DNA of 50,882 nt from Streptococcus panodentis (GCF_017884005.1 NZ_QFAY01000023.1:1-50882), one strand, 5' to 3'; numbered from the stretch's first letter, positions 32,511 to 40,927 are shown. A program made the numbers and translations. Notes: generated from the letters alone by a model not told the origin.

Positions 32511-32764
32511 TTGAAGAAGCAGTACAACATATGGATCCTGAAAAAGCAAAAGGTACATTAGAAATGCATCAATCTAATCCAAGTGGTGTATGTACTTCGT
32601 GCATTTCTGGTATCACAAATGATGCTGCTAAAGAAGGAATTTTTTTACAATTTTCAAAAAAATATCCAGATTTAAAAATTGTGGTTACATCAGTCGAGAG
32701 AGAGGGTGTTAGAAAAGTTGGAAGGTTAAATTTCACAATCCAAAATGGAAAGTATTTGAAGTAG
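32507..32764 (+). pseudogene. Deaminase-toxin C-terminal fragment (remnant B)
   Basis: The frame reads HFEEAVQHMDPEKAKGTLEM, then HQSNPSGVCTSCISGITNDA and a C-terminal strand region ending NGKYLK. N-P-x-G-x-C-x-x-C is the zinc-binding motif of SCP1.201-like deaminases; the DNA cytidine deaminase DddA has NPEGTCGFC at this place. The upstream H-x-E catalytic part is absent, so it cannot be active. An ATG exists at 32531 but has no ribosome binding site. The Imm6-like gene at 32785 follows after 20 bases. Confidence 0.72.
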
Positions 32765-32784
32765 TGAGGTAAGGAAAGTAAAAA

Positions 32785-33267
32785 ATGAGTAAAAATATAA
32801 ACGCAATATATAAACTAGGGATTGCTACCTGGTTATCCAAATCTATGCAGGAAAGTAAGTTTTATAAAAATATTGATGAGCTTCTTGAAGCTTGTTGGAA
32901 ATGGGTAGAAAATAAGGAGGTATCAGCAGATTATTTATACTCTCTTCTTGATGATGGGACTGAATTTGGAGGAACTTTTATTTATATGCAAGAGGATAAT
33001 CTAAAATATGAATCAAGGTGGAACTGTATCTTTGAAGCTGGTGCTTCGATATCTTCATTAGCTTTTGAGTTCGAGAGGAAAAAATATATACCTGCATTAT
33101 TAGAAGAAATTGATTCTGAACAACAAGAGGCGTACTTTAATGAACAATTACAGGATATTTTTGGAAATAAAATTGAAGTTTTAGAAAATTATAAAAAATA
33201 TTTATCAAGCAATCTTGATATAACAAAAGATGGAATTTTAAATAAATTATCAGAGATACTTGGTTAA
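32785..33267 (+). CDS. Imm6-like immunity protein 3
   Basis: The 160-residue acidic protein has the motif order LYSLLDDGTEFGGTFIYMQEDN, given here by its core LLDDGTEFGGTFIYMQ, then SRWNCIFEAGASIS and YIPALLEEIDSEQQ. This agrees with Imm6 (Pfam), an immunity family that accompanies deaminase and related toxins. GTAAGGAAAGT stands before the ATG. It directly follows the deaminase fragment with the NPSGVCTSC motif and is its likely partner. Confidence 0.72.
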   Translation: MSKNINAIYKLGIATWLSKSMQESKFYKNIDELLEACWKWVENKEVSADYLYSLLDDGTEFGGTFIYMQEDNLKYESRWNCIFEAGASISSLAFEFERKKYIPALLEEIDSEQQEAYFNEQLQDIFGNKIEVLENYKKYLSSNLDITKDGILNKLSEILG

Positions 33268-33318
33268 ATGTGAAGTTAGTAATATTCCATTTTATCAGCT
33301 GTTAAACTGTCGGGTTAA

Positions 33319-33723
33319 ATGTATACAAAACATAGGGAAAGAACCCCCGAAGGTGAAGAATTAGATTATTTTGATGGCGATTTTCTGATGGAGATTGTGG
33401 AATCATTAGGCTACGAAGTTCATTATGATAAACGAGAACGTTTTTTCCATATTGATTTGGAGGAAGTTGGGAATTTTCGCTTTGGCTTTCATTTTGCTTT
33501 TGAACGCGGTCGATTGGAATTGATTTGGGTTGTCTATGATAACTGTAAAGCAATACTAGGAAGTCCATTTGCTTCATATGCGAAATGGCTAATCTCAAGA
33601 GACTATATTATACTGAAACCTGTAATTTCCAGTTATGATGATTTTGAAAAGGTAATGAAAATAGCATTTGAAATGTATGAGGATTTTAAGCAAGCATTTT
33701 TGAAGATTTCTGAAGAGCAATAA
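33319..33723 (+). CDS. Immunity-like protein copy 2, shortened N-terminus
   Basis: The 134-residue protein is a close paralogue of the protein from 33912: FDGDFLMEIVESLGYEVHYD, FRFGFHFAFERGRLELIWVV and the end FKQAFLKISEEQ. It lacks the first 22 or so residues, because the homology starts only at RERTPEGEELDYF. No ribosome binding site or copy of the shared promoter precedes ATG 33319, so it may be silent. The family is unknown to me; the context says toxin immunity. Confidence 0.6.
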   Translation: MYTKHRERTPEGEELDYFDGDFLMEIVESLGYEVHYDKRERFFHIDLEEVGNFRFGFHFAFERGRLELIWVVYDNCKAILGSPFASYAKWLISRDYIILKPVISSYDDFEKVMKIAFEMYEDFKQAFLKISEEQ

Positions 33724-33779
33724 TTTTAAAAATTACAATTAACTCTAAGTTTATTTAATTTCCAAAATGTGGTAGCCTA

Positions 33780-33911
33780 GTGTTATCACATTTTTATATT
33801 TTTGAAAGTTTTTGTTATACTAGATTTCTATTGATTACTCAATTATCTGGTTGTGATATAATATGTCCAAAGTACACCCCCTAGAATTACAATTTACAGA
33901 AGAATAGATAA
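33780..33911 (+). promoter_or_regulatory. Repeated promoter/leader segment before the intact immunity gene
   Basis: The hairpin remnant, a TATACTAGATTT element, GTGATATAATATGTCC and the leader to the ATG match 32130-32262 and 36060-36192 with few changes. This is the only copy of the segment that drives an intact gene. Confidence 0.65.
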
Positions 33912-34385
33912 ATGAAAATAGATAAAAGAATATTAGAAGCTTTAAAAGCCATTAATTTTGTCGAACAATACGAGCAACTATCCAACTATTACAATAAAGA
34001 TAGGACACCAAAGGGTAAAGAACTTGATTATTTTGATGGCGATTTTCTGATGGAGATTGTGGAATTATTAGGCTACAAAGTTCATTATGATAAACGAGAA
34101 CATTTTTTCTATATTGATTTGGAATCAGTCGGAAAATTTCAATTTGGCTTTCATTTTGCTCTTAAATCAGGCAGACTAGAATTGATTTGGGTTGTTTATG
34201 AAGGAGGTGAAGTGCTTCTTGGTTCTCCTTGGACTAGATATGCTAGGTTAATGATTGCACGTGATTATATTATAAAACAACCCATTATTTCCGATTATGT
34301 AGATTTTCGAGATGTCATGAAAATCGCTTTTGAAATGTATGAAGATTTTAAGCAAGCATTTTTAAAGATTTCTGAAGAGGAGTAA
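33912..34385 (+). CDS. Immunity-like protein copy 3, full length
   Basis: This is the complete member of a four-copy family: 157 residues beginning MKIDKRILEALKAINFVEQY, with ELDYFDGDFLMEIVELLGYK, GFHFALKSGRLELIWVVYEG, GSPWTRYARLMIARDYII and the end MYEDFKQAFLKISEEE. It is a small alpha/beta cytoplasmic protein. I do not recognise a named family. Close linkage to deaminase and nuclease fragments and repeated duplication argue for immunity function. The leader has a clear promoter. Confidence 0.75.
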   Translation: MKIDKRILEALKAINFVEQYEQLSNYYNKDRTPKGKELDYFDGDFLMEIVELLGYKVHYDKREHFFYIDLESVGKFQFGFHFALKSGRLELIWVVYEGGEVLLGSPWTRYARLMIARDYIIKQPIISDYVDFRDVMKIAFEMYEDFKQAFLKISEEE

Positions 34386-34513
34386 TTTTAAAAATTACAA
34401 TTGACTCTAAGTTTATTTTATTTCCAAAATGTGGCAGACTGGTGTTATCGCATTTTTATTTTATGACTTTCGGTCAGTTTCACTCCATAGCTGCTAGACG
34501 ACAGTTCTAGAAC

Positions 34514-35053
34514 TTTAAAGGCGGTGGAGGAAATAGTGGTTCGAAAACTGTAATTTCAAATACTATTGAAACCAAAACACCCGAAACCATTATTGCTGAG
34601 AGAACAAATGGGTTAGATCTAGTACCTCATCCAACTACTCAAAAGCAGCTTAGTCCTAAAAAATGAAGGAATTCAAACAAAAGATTGCTGATCGAACAAT
34701 TACAAGAGAAGAATATGAACAGTATGATTGGATAAGAGATTTTCAAAAAGACGTAGAGATGGTGTGGATTTATTTTGGCTTGATGAACGTAAAAGGTTAA
34801 TGAACGGTGAAGTGAGTAGCAGAGCATGGACCAGTTCGCAACGACAAGATATTATTGATGGTAAAAACCAACATATAATGGCAAAACACTTCAGGGTCAT
34901 CACACTTATAGTGCTTCTCAATATCCACACTTAGCAAACAGACCCGAAGTTATTTTTCCAGCTACTTTTAATGAGCATTTTTACGGATGGCATGGAGGAA
35001 ATTGGAAGATGAGTTTACCTGGTGAACGAATAAATACAATTGAAGATTTTTAA
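34514..35053 (+). pseudogene. HNH-like nuclease toxin C-terminus with three frameshifts
   Basis: The sequence starts without a start codon at NFKGGGGNSGSK, similar to the FEGSGGSGK linker of the intact toxin, and reaches LSPKK. One base is missing after AAAAAA at 34663, another in CAAAAAG near 34749, and a third in GTAAAAACC near 34865. Restoring frame gives SSRAWTSSQRQDIIDGK, LQGHHTYSASQYPHLANR and FNEHFYGWHGGNWKMSLPG. The G-H-H and W-H-G-G-N-W blocks are typical of HNH/EndoVII-type toxin tips. An immunity gene follows 11 bases later. Confidence 0.8.
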
Positions 35054-35064
35054 AAGGAGAAATT

Positions 35065-35397
35065 ATGCTTAAATTTATCGCTAAAATAAAATCGGATTGT
35101 AATGAAATAAAAATCGTGAAAATTATACGAGATTTTAGTCATGAACCAATTGGAATAATTAAAGAAAAAATGGCCAATAATACATCTGTAGTTGAAACAG
35201 AATATTTGAATTTAGAACAATTGAAGGTTTTTAGAAAAAAACTGGAAGAAATAATGGAATTGGGTGGGAAGGTTCAATTATTTCTTGATGACGAAATTGT
35301 ATCTATGCAGTTTTTAAGTAATGTAATAGAATCACAGGAAGATACCAAAAATCAAATTGAGCAAGTTGACTTTTATATGTTTGATGAAGAAGATTGA
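35065..35397 (+). CDS. Probable immunity protein of the HNH-like tip, copy 1
   Basis: This 110-residue acidic protein has IIRDFSHEPIGIIKEKMANN, YLNLEQLKVFRKKLEEIMEL and a very acidic end (VDFYMFDEED). AAAAGGAG precedes the ATG. It follows a broken toxin tip, and its paralogue at 35557 follows a second tip of the same toxin type, so a toxin-immunity pairing is well supported by repetition. The family name is unknown to me. Confidence 0.7.
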   Translation: MLKFIAKIKSDCNEIKIVKIIRDFSHEPIGIIKEKMANNTSVVETEYLNLEQLKVFRKKLEEIMELGGKVQLFLDDEIVSMQFLSNVIESQEDTKNQIEQVDFYMFDEED

Positions 35398-35461
35398 AAT
35401 TCATATAATAAAACAGATTTATAATTTTTAAAATAAACAATATCCTATTATATTTAATAAG

Positions 35462-35539
35462 TATTTTCGCGGATGGCATGGTGGAAACTGGAAAACAAGT
35501 TTACCAGGTAAACGAATTGATATTATTGATGATTTTTAA
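35462..35539 (+). pseudogene. Second HNH-like toxin tip (last 25 codons)
   Basis: YFRGWHGGNWKTSLPGKRI followed by DIIDDF and a stop repeats the end of the pseudogene at 34514-35053 (GWHGGNWKMSLPGERI, IEDF). Only the end of the domain remains. The paralogous immunity gene follows after 17 bases. Confidence 0.75.
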
Positions 35540-35556
35540 TATAGGAAGGGATAGTC

Positions 35557-35889
35557 ATGGAAACAGTAGATATAATAATTAAACAAATTACAAATAAAAC
35601 AATGACATATAAGGTGTTAAGGGAAGTTACCCCATTCTCTTTAAGCGAAATAAAGTCTAGAATAGAAAAACACGAACCAGTAATGTCAGCCAATGATTTG
35701 AAACTAGATGAATTAAAGAAAATTAGAGAAGCAATAAAAAAATTAAATAATTTAGGAACTAAAGTGATAATAAAGGATGTTACTGGTGAAATAACTTTAG
35801 AAATATTGAATAATATTATTACTAGTTATGAAGGGATTGCAAGAGACACAGAAGAACTAGATGAACTTATGTTTTCTGATGAGGAATAA
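35557..35889 (+). CDS. Probable immunity protein of the HNH-like tip, copy 2
   Basis: The 110-residue protein is the same length as the one from 35065 and shares its architecture: LREVTPFSLSEIKSRIEKHE, LKLDELKKIREAIKKLNNLG, an I-I-T/V-I-E hinge and an acidic end (ELDELMFSDEE). AGGAAGGGATAG precedes the ATG. Divergence from copy 1 is strong, so they probably recognise different variants of the same nuclease type. Confidence 0.7.
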   Translation: METVDIIIKQITNKTMTYKVLREVTPFSLSEIKSRIEKHEPVMSANDLKLDELKKIREAIKKLNNLGTKVIIKDVTGEITLEILNNIITSYEGIARDTEELDELMFSDEE

Positions 35890-36017
35890 AATGCCATATA
35901 TTGAAACAGATTTATCATTTTAAACAAATAATAAGTTTCAAGAGTATTGAACCATCTGAGATATTTTGGATGGTTTTTACATCTTCGGAGATTTTTTGTT
36001 ATACTATATTATTAACT

Positions 36018-36454
36018 ATTGTTAAGTTATGGTCCTATTGTTTAAAATGTGATAACTAGTTGTTGTTATCACATTTTTATATTTTTGAAATTTTTAATTA
36101 TACTAGATTTCTATTGATTACACAATTATTTGGTTGTGATATAATATGTCCAAAGTACACCCTAGAATTACAATTTACAGAAGAATAGATAAATGAAAAT
36201 AGATGAAAGAATATTAGAAGCTTTAAAAGCCATTAATTTCGTAGAATGATATGAGAAGTTATCAAAGTATTACAATGAGCAAAGAACCCCCGAAAGGTCA
36301 AGAACTCAATTATTTTGACGGTGATTTTTTTGATGGAGATTGTTGAATCATTGGGCCACAAAGTTCAGTATGATAAGCGAGAACGATTTTTCCATATTGC
36401 GTTGCAACAAGTTGATAATTTCCGTTTTGGTTTTCACATTTTGAAGAAGCAGTA
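36018..36454 (+). repeat. 437-bp direct repeat, copy 2 (promoter plus broken immunity gene)
   Basis: It matches 32091-32524 along its length, including the terminator hairpin, promoter, frameshifts and the fused GAAGAAGCAGTA end. The immunity remnant (36193-36440) has one additional change, CGA to TGA at codon 18, which adds an early stop. Sharing the same frameshifts shows that the locus was copied after it had decayed. Confidence 0.85.
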
Positions 36455-36765
36455 TCATATTTTCATCGTTCTTCTCATTCGTTGATAAATCAACTCTGAC
36501 ATCAAGCTTTGCTTGACTTGATTCATAACCTCAGGCATCATTCCCTGATGGTCTGAGAGGTGCGGGGTGGGTTGAAAAGGTCTGGGAGAACTTTTTTAAG
36601 TGGGAAATAAAACCTGCAAAGTAAGTGTCAAAAACAGCCTGAGGTTAGGCTGTTTCAGGTCAGCAACTAGAGACGAAGACTTGCTGACAAAATCGAAAAC
36701 CCCGCCTTACCGATTTTTGTACACTCTATTTGTGCTATAATGGAAGTATTCTTGGAGGATAAGAT
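36455..36765 (+). other. Gene-free spacer at the right edge of the toxin island
   Basis: The deaminase frame ends abruptly at 36455. The following 310 bases hold no gene. They contain a hairpin (AAACAGCCT 36632-36640 with AGGCTGTTT 36647-36655), weakly terminator-like, and the promoter of the next gene. Base composition returns to that of the core genome by about 36600. Confidence 0.55.
36733..36741 (+). promoter_or_regulatory. Extended -10 promoter for the metallophosphoesterase gene
   Basis: TGCTATAAT at 36733-36741, 24 bases before the start codon; TTGTAC upstream is too close to be a regular -35. Confidence 0.65.
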
Positions 36766-37605
36766 ATGAAACAGAAGATTGCAATTTTATCTGATATTCA
36801 CGGTAATGTTACTGCCCTGCGGGCAGTTATCGCAGATGCGGAAAGGCTGGGTGCAAGGGAATATTGGCTTTTGGGAGATATTCTGCTGCCCGGTCCGGCT
36901 GAAAATGATCTTTTTGAACTGCTTGAGCCGCTGCCTATTACTGCGGCAGTCCGCGGAAACTGGGATGACTGTGTCCTAGAAGCCTTGGATGGCGCATATG
37001 GCCTTGATGACCCGCAGGAGGTGCAGCTCTTGCGCCTGACCCAGTATTTGATGGAGCGGATTCATCCAGCTCATATTGACTGGCTTCGGAATCTTCCTTT
37101 GACAGCGGCTAAGGAAATCAATGGCCTGCGCTTTGCCCTTTCCCATAATCTCCCTGATAAGAACTACGGCAGTGGCCTGCAGGTGACAAACAGCACCGAA
37201 GATTTTAATCAGCTGGTCTCGGAGGATGTAGATGTGGCTATCTACGGTCACGTTCACAAACAGCTGCTCCGCTATGCCACGACAGGTCAGCAAATCCTTA
37301 ATCCTGGTACGATAGGCATGCCTTATTTCACTTGGGGGAAGTTGCAGAATCACCGAGCTCAGTATGCTCTGATAGAGATAGAAGAAGATGGTCTGACCAA
37401 TATTAGCTTTCGCAAAGTAGCTTATGATACTGAAGCAGAGTTAAAACTGGCTAAAGAAAAGCAGCTGCCCTACATCGAACTGTATGAAGAACTCCGCCGA
37501 GAGGACAATTATCCGGGTCATAACAAGGAATTGCTGGCTCAGCTCAATGAGAAATATGCTTATATCAAGGATGTGCAAAAATACTATGATTTTTTAAGGG
37601 AATGA
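36766..37605 (+). CDS. Calcineurin-like metallophosphoesterase (YfcE/ApaH-like)
   Basis: The 279-residue protein has the metal-binding series of the calcineurin-like fold: LSDIHGN (Asp10, His12), LLGD (Asp38), RGNWDD (Asn65), ALSHN and YGHVHK (about 166). The substrate might be a phosphodiester, a small phosphomonoester or a dinucleotide; it cannot be decided here. The start ATG has TTGGAGG upstream. It is monocistronic, with the nitroreductase gene beginning about 100 bases after its stop. Confidence 0.88.
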   Translation: MKQKIAILSDIHGNVTALRAVIADAERLGAREYWLLGDILLPGPAENDLFELLEPLPITAAVRGNWDDCVLEALDGAYGLDDPQEVQLLRLTQYLMERIHPAHIDWLRNLPLTAAKEINGLRFALSHNLPDKNYGSGLQVTNSTEDFNQLVSEDVDVAIYGHVHKQLLRYATTGQQILNPGTIGMPYFTWGKLQNHRAQYALIEIEEDGLTNISFRKVAYDTEAELKLAKEKQLPYIELYEELRREDNYPGHNKELLAQLNEKYAYIKDVQKYYDFLRE

Positions 37606-37706
37606 AAAACCCCTGCAAACTCTTACAAAATATGTTAAAATAAGGGTAATAGTAATTAATGATGGGGATTTTTGATTTCCGTCCTTGTTTAGAAAAGGAA
37701 TCTGCT

Positions 37707-38312
37707 ATGAAATTTTTAGAATTAAATAAGAAGCGCCATGCAACCAAGCACTTCAAAGACAAACCGGTGGACCCTAAGGATGTCCGCACGGCCATTGAGA
37801 TTGCAACTTTGGCGCCCAGCGCTCACAACAGTCAGCCCTGGAAGTTTGTCGTCGTACGGGAGAGGAATGCGGAACTGGCAAGTATCGCCTACGGTGCCAA
37901 TCAGGACCAAATCCAGGAAGCACCGGTGACCATCGCCCTCTTTACCGATACAGATCTCGCTAAGCGGGCCCGCAAGATTGCCCGAATCGCCGGCGTCAAC
38001 AATATGACAGATGAGCTCCTGCAATACTATATGCAGAACCTGCCCGCGGAGTACAGCCATTACAGCGCCCAGCAGAAAAGCGACTATCTGGCTCTGAATG
38101 CCGGTCTGGTAGCCATGAATCTGGTCTTGGCCCTGACTGACCAGGGAATCAGCTCCAACATCATCCTTGGTTTTGACAAGTCAAAGGCCAATGAGGTTTT
38201 GGCAATCGATGGACGTTTTCGGCCAGAACTCTTGATTACAGTTGGCTATACGGACGATAAGCTGGAACCTAGCTATCGTCTGCCAGTGGATGAAATCATC
38301 GAGAAACGCTAA
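37707..38312 (+). CDS. Nitroreductase family protein
   Basis: I start at ATG 37707 after AAAAGGAATC, giving 201 residues; the longer frame from 37659 has no ribosome binding site. KKRHATKHFKDKPVD and ATLAPSAHNSQPWKFVVV are the FMN-phosphate and ring-binding segments of NfnB-type nitroreductases. ALNAGLVAMNLVLALTDQGI is the dimer helix. It is an FMN-dependent, NAD(P)H-using oxidoreductase whose natural substrate is usually a quinone or unknown. pepV follows after an 84-base gap. Confidence 0.9.
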   Translation: MKFLELNKKRHATKHFKDKPVDPKDVRTAIEIATLAPSAHNSQPWKFVVVRERNAELASIAYGANQDQIQEAPVTIALFTDTDLAKRARKIARIAGVNNMTDELLQYYMQNLPAEYSHYSAQQKSDYLALNAGLVAMNLVLALTDQGISSNIILGFDKSKANEVLAIDGRFRPELLITVGYTDDKLEPSYRLPVDEIIEKR

Positions 38313-38396
38313 GTTTCCCTGCTTTGGAAGGGATGGTTTCGGATTATACGAATTAAATCGCAACAAATTCATTTTAAATCGAAAAGGAGAAAGTCC

Positions 38397-39797
38397 ATGA
38401 CAGTTGATTTTAAAGCAGAAGTTGACAAAAGGAAGGAAGCCCTCTTGGCTGATTTGTTCAGCCTTTTGGAGATTAACTCTGAGCGGGATGATGCTAAGGC
38501 AGATGCTCAGCATCCTTTCGGTCCCGGTCCGGTGAAGGCGCTGGATAAGTTTTTGGAGCTGGCGGCGCGTGACGGCTATCCGACCGAGAATGTAGATAAT
38601 TATGCCGGTCATTTTGAGTTTGGTCAAGGCGATGAAGTTCTGGGTATCTTTGCCCATATGGATGTCGTGCCGGCTGGCAGCGGCTGGGATACAGATCCTT
38701 ATACCCCGACCATCAAGGACAACCGCCTCTATGCCCGCGGAGCCAGCGATGACAAGGGACCGACAGTAGCCTGCTACTATGGCCTTAAGATTATCAAAGA
38801 GCTGGGCCTGCCGACTTCTAAAAAGGTTCGTTTCATTGTCGGGACTGACGAAGAGTCCGGCTGGGCGGATATGGACTATTACTTCCAGCATGTCGGTCTG
38901 CCTGAGCCTGACTTTGGCTTTTCTCCTGATGCTGAATTCCCGATTATCAATGGAGAGAAAGGCAATATCACTGAGTATCTGCACTTTGCCGGGGAAAATA
39001 GCGGACCAGCACATCTGCATAGCTTTAGGGGCGGACTGCGGGAAAATATGGTGCCTGAGTCTGCAACAGCAGTGGTGTCCGGACAGCTGCCCGGCTTGGT
39101 AGACAAGCTGGATGCTTTTGCTAAGGAACACCAGCTGCGCTTCACCTATGAAGAGTTGGCAGGCGGGCAAATCACGGTCACTCTGGTTGGCAAGTCAGCT
39201 CATGGTGCTATGCCGGCTTCCGGTATCAACGGTGCGACTTATCTGGCGAAATTCCTGTCCCAGTTTGACTTTGCCGGTCCAGCCAAGGACTATCTGGCAG
39301 TGGCGGGTGATGCGCTGCTCAATGACCATAAAGGACAGGCGCTGGGCATTGCCTTCCATGATGAAAAGATGGGAGATCTGTCTATGAATGCCGGTGTCTT
39401 CCGCTTTGACGAAAAGAGCGGGGACAATACGATCGCCCTCAATATCCGCTATCCACAAGGGACCAGTCCAGAGGCTATTCAGCAAGTGCTGGCTAAGCTG
39501 CCAGTTGCCCAAGTAACGCTTGCCCAGCATGGTCACACGCCGCACTATGTGCCTTTGGAAGATCCGCTGGTACAGACCCTGCTCAGCGTTTATGAAAAGC
39601 AAACCGGACTCAAGGGACACGAGCAGGTGATTGGCGGCGGTACGTTCGGCCGTCTGCTCAAACGCGGGGTTGCTTATGGTGCTATGTTCCCGGATTCGAT
39701 TGATACCATGCATCAGGCCAATGAATTCATTGACCTGGATGACCTTTTCCGGGCAGCGGCTATTTATGCCGAAGCAATCTACGAATTGATTAAATAA
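38397..39797 (+). CDS. pepV: Dipeptidase PepV (M20 family)
   Basis: The 466-residue protein matches PepV of lactic acid bacteria. His87 and Asp89 are in FAHMDVVPAG, followed by LYARGASDDKGPT (metal-bridging Asp) and VGTDEESGWADM, with Glu152-Glu153 as catalytic base and zinc ligand. The lid domain contains KSAHGAMPASGINGA. GGGTFGRLLKRGVAYGAMFP ends the catalytic domain. It cleaves dipeptides in the cytoplasm and completes use of imported oligopeptides. AAAAGGAG precedes the ATG. Confidence 0.95.
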   Translation: MTVDFKAEVDKRKEALLADLFSLLEINSERDDAKADAQHPFGPGPVKALDKFLELAARDGYPTENVDNYAGHFEFGQGDEVLGIFAHMDVVPAGSGWDTDPYTPTIKDNRLYARGASDDKGPTVACYYGLKIIKELGLPTSKKVRFIVGTDEESGWADMDYYFQHVGLPEPDFGFSPDAEFPIINGEKGNITEYLHFAGENSGPAHLHSFRGGLRENMVPESATAVVSGQLPGLVDKLDAFAKEHQLRFTYEELAGGQITVTLVGKSAHGAMPASGINGATYLAKFLSQFDFAGPAKDYLAVAGDALLNDHKGQALGIAFHDEKMGDLSMNAGVFRFDEKSGDNTIALNIRYPQGTSPEAIQQVLAKLPVAQVTLAQHGHTPHYVPLEDPLVQTLLSVYEKQTGLKGHEQVIGGGTFGRLLKRGVAYGAMFPDSIDTMHQANEFIDLDDLFRAAAIYAEAIYELIK

Positions 39798-39853
39798 TTT
39801 TTGAACTCGTTTGGCGCTGCCAGATGAGTTTCTTTAAAAGCAGGAGCAGCTCT

Positions 39854-40438
39854 ATGAAGACACTAGAAGACATCACCAAGGCCATCATGGCCGATCCGCA
39901 GAATCAAGCTTATACAGAAAAGGGTATCGAGCCGCTCTTTGCGGCGCCTCGGACAGCCCGTATCAATATCGTCGGTCAGGCACCGGGCCTCAAGGCTCAG
40001 GAGTCGCGGCTTTACTGGAAAGATAAGAGCGGCGACCGCCTGCGCGAATGGCTGGGAGTCAGCGAGGAGACCTTTTATCAGTCGGGCTATTTCGCTGTGA
40101 TTCCCATGGACTTTTACTTTCCTGGTCATGGAAAATCCGGTGATCTGCCGCCGCGCAAGGGATTTGCGGAAAAGTGGCATCAGCCGATTTTAGAGCTGCT
40201 GCCGGACATCCAGCTGACCATTCTCATCGGCCAGTATGCTCAGAAATACTACCTGCATCAAAAAGGCAGCGTCAAGCTGACGGACACGGTGCGCAACTAT
40301 GAGCACTACCTGCCAGACTTTTTCCCGCTGGTCCACCCTTCACCCCGCAATCAAATCTGGATGGCCAAGAATCCTTGGTTCAGCCAGCAAGTGATACCGG
40401 ATTTGCAGGAGCGCGTGCAAAAGATACTTAAAAAATAA
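39854..40438 (+). CDS. Uracil-DNA glycosylase superfamily protein
   Basis: Start ATG 39854, behind CAGGAGC, gives 194 residues. INIVGQAPGLKAQES resembles motif A of UDG family 4/5-like proteins (G-[EQ]-x-P-G), and PLVHPSPRN is the second catalytic-site motif (H-P-S-x-R-N). This group includes proteins annotated as uracil-DNA glycosylase family; the acidic residue of motif A is Gln, so catalysis may differ from family 1. Iron-sulphur cysteines of family 4 are absent. It is followed closely by the TfoX-like gene. Confidence 0.8.
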   Translation: MKTLEDITKAIMADPQNQAYTEKGIEPLFAAPRTARINIVGQAPGLKAQESRLYWKDKSGDRLREWLGVSEETFYQSGYFAVIPMDFYFPGHGKSGDLPPRKGFAEKWHQPILELLPDIQLTILIGQYAQKYYLHQKGSVKLTDTVRNYEHYLPDFFPLVHPSPRNQIWMAKNPWFSQQVIPDLQERVQKILKK

Positions 40439-40449
40439 AGGAGAAAGCA

Positions 40450-40791
40450 ATGGCATCCAGCAAGGACTATCTGACCTTCATCCTTGGGCAGCTGGCAGAC
40501 TTGGAGAAGATTCGCTACAGAGCTATGATGGGCGAGTACATCCTTTACTACAAGGAAAAAATAGTGGGCGGTATCTATGATGACCGTCTCTTGGTAAAGC
40601 CAGTCAAGGCAGCGCGGGAGTTTATGCCCCAAGCCGAGCTGGAGCTGCCCTATCCGGGAGCTAAAGAGATGCTGCTGGTGGACCATGTGGACAGCAAGGA
40701 CTATCTGACAGGCCTGTTCAAGGCTATGTTTAAGGAGCTGCCCGCTCCGAAAGTTAAAAGAAAAAATAAGCAGCAATCCAGTCTTCCCTGA
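40450..40791 (+). CDS. TfoX N-terminal domain protein
   Basis: The 113-residue protein is a lone TfoX/Sxy N-terminal domain: YRAMMGEYILYYKEKIVGGI, then YDDRLLVKPVKAARE. The Sxy domain in Gammaproteobacteria acts with CRP at competence genes, but single-domain versions in Firmicutes have no known role. It starts 11 bases after the UDG-like gene, with AAAGGAG before the ATG, so they form an operon ending in the terminator at 40775. Confidence 0.82.
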   Translation: MASSKDYLTFILGQLADLEKIRYRAMMGEYILYYKEKIVGGIYDDRLLVKPVKAAREFMPQAELELPYPGAKEMLLVDHVDSKDYLTGLFKAMFKELPAPKVKRKNKQQSSLP

Positions 40792-40806
40792 GGCTGGATT
40801 TTAATA
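40775..40806 (+). terminator. Terminator after the TfoX-like gene
   Basis: AATCCAG (40775-40781) pairs with CTGGATT (40794-40800), followed by TTT. Confidence 0.7.
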
Positions 40807-40927
40807 TGAAAAATGATATGATGATGCATACCCAATGAACATCATCAGTAAACGAGGCAGGAGCAGACGGGGTGGCAGCTGGCTGCTCATCCTGTCGCGA
40901 GAAATCTCTCTAACTCCTGCACTAATT

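Larger units (their letters stand above)
32091..32524 (+). repeat. 434-bp direct repeat, copy 1 (promoter plus broken immunity gene)
   Basis: This stretch is nearly identical to 36018-36454. It comprises a terminator-like hairpin, a TATAAT promoter, a conserved leader, a frameshifted immunity gene and the first bases (GAAGAAGCAGTA) of a deaminase frame. The upstream part (about 32110-32290) also matches 33765-33940. The repeat therefore has three copies of its promoter part and two of its full length. Confidence 0.85.

Noticed and set aside
34728..34934. 68-codon frame inside the HNH-like tip as a separate gene
   Set aside because: It is the middle part of the frameshifted toxin fragment, and its reading changes from the true to a false frame at the third indel.
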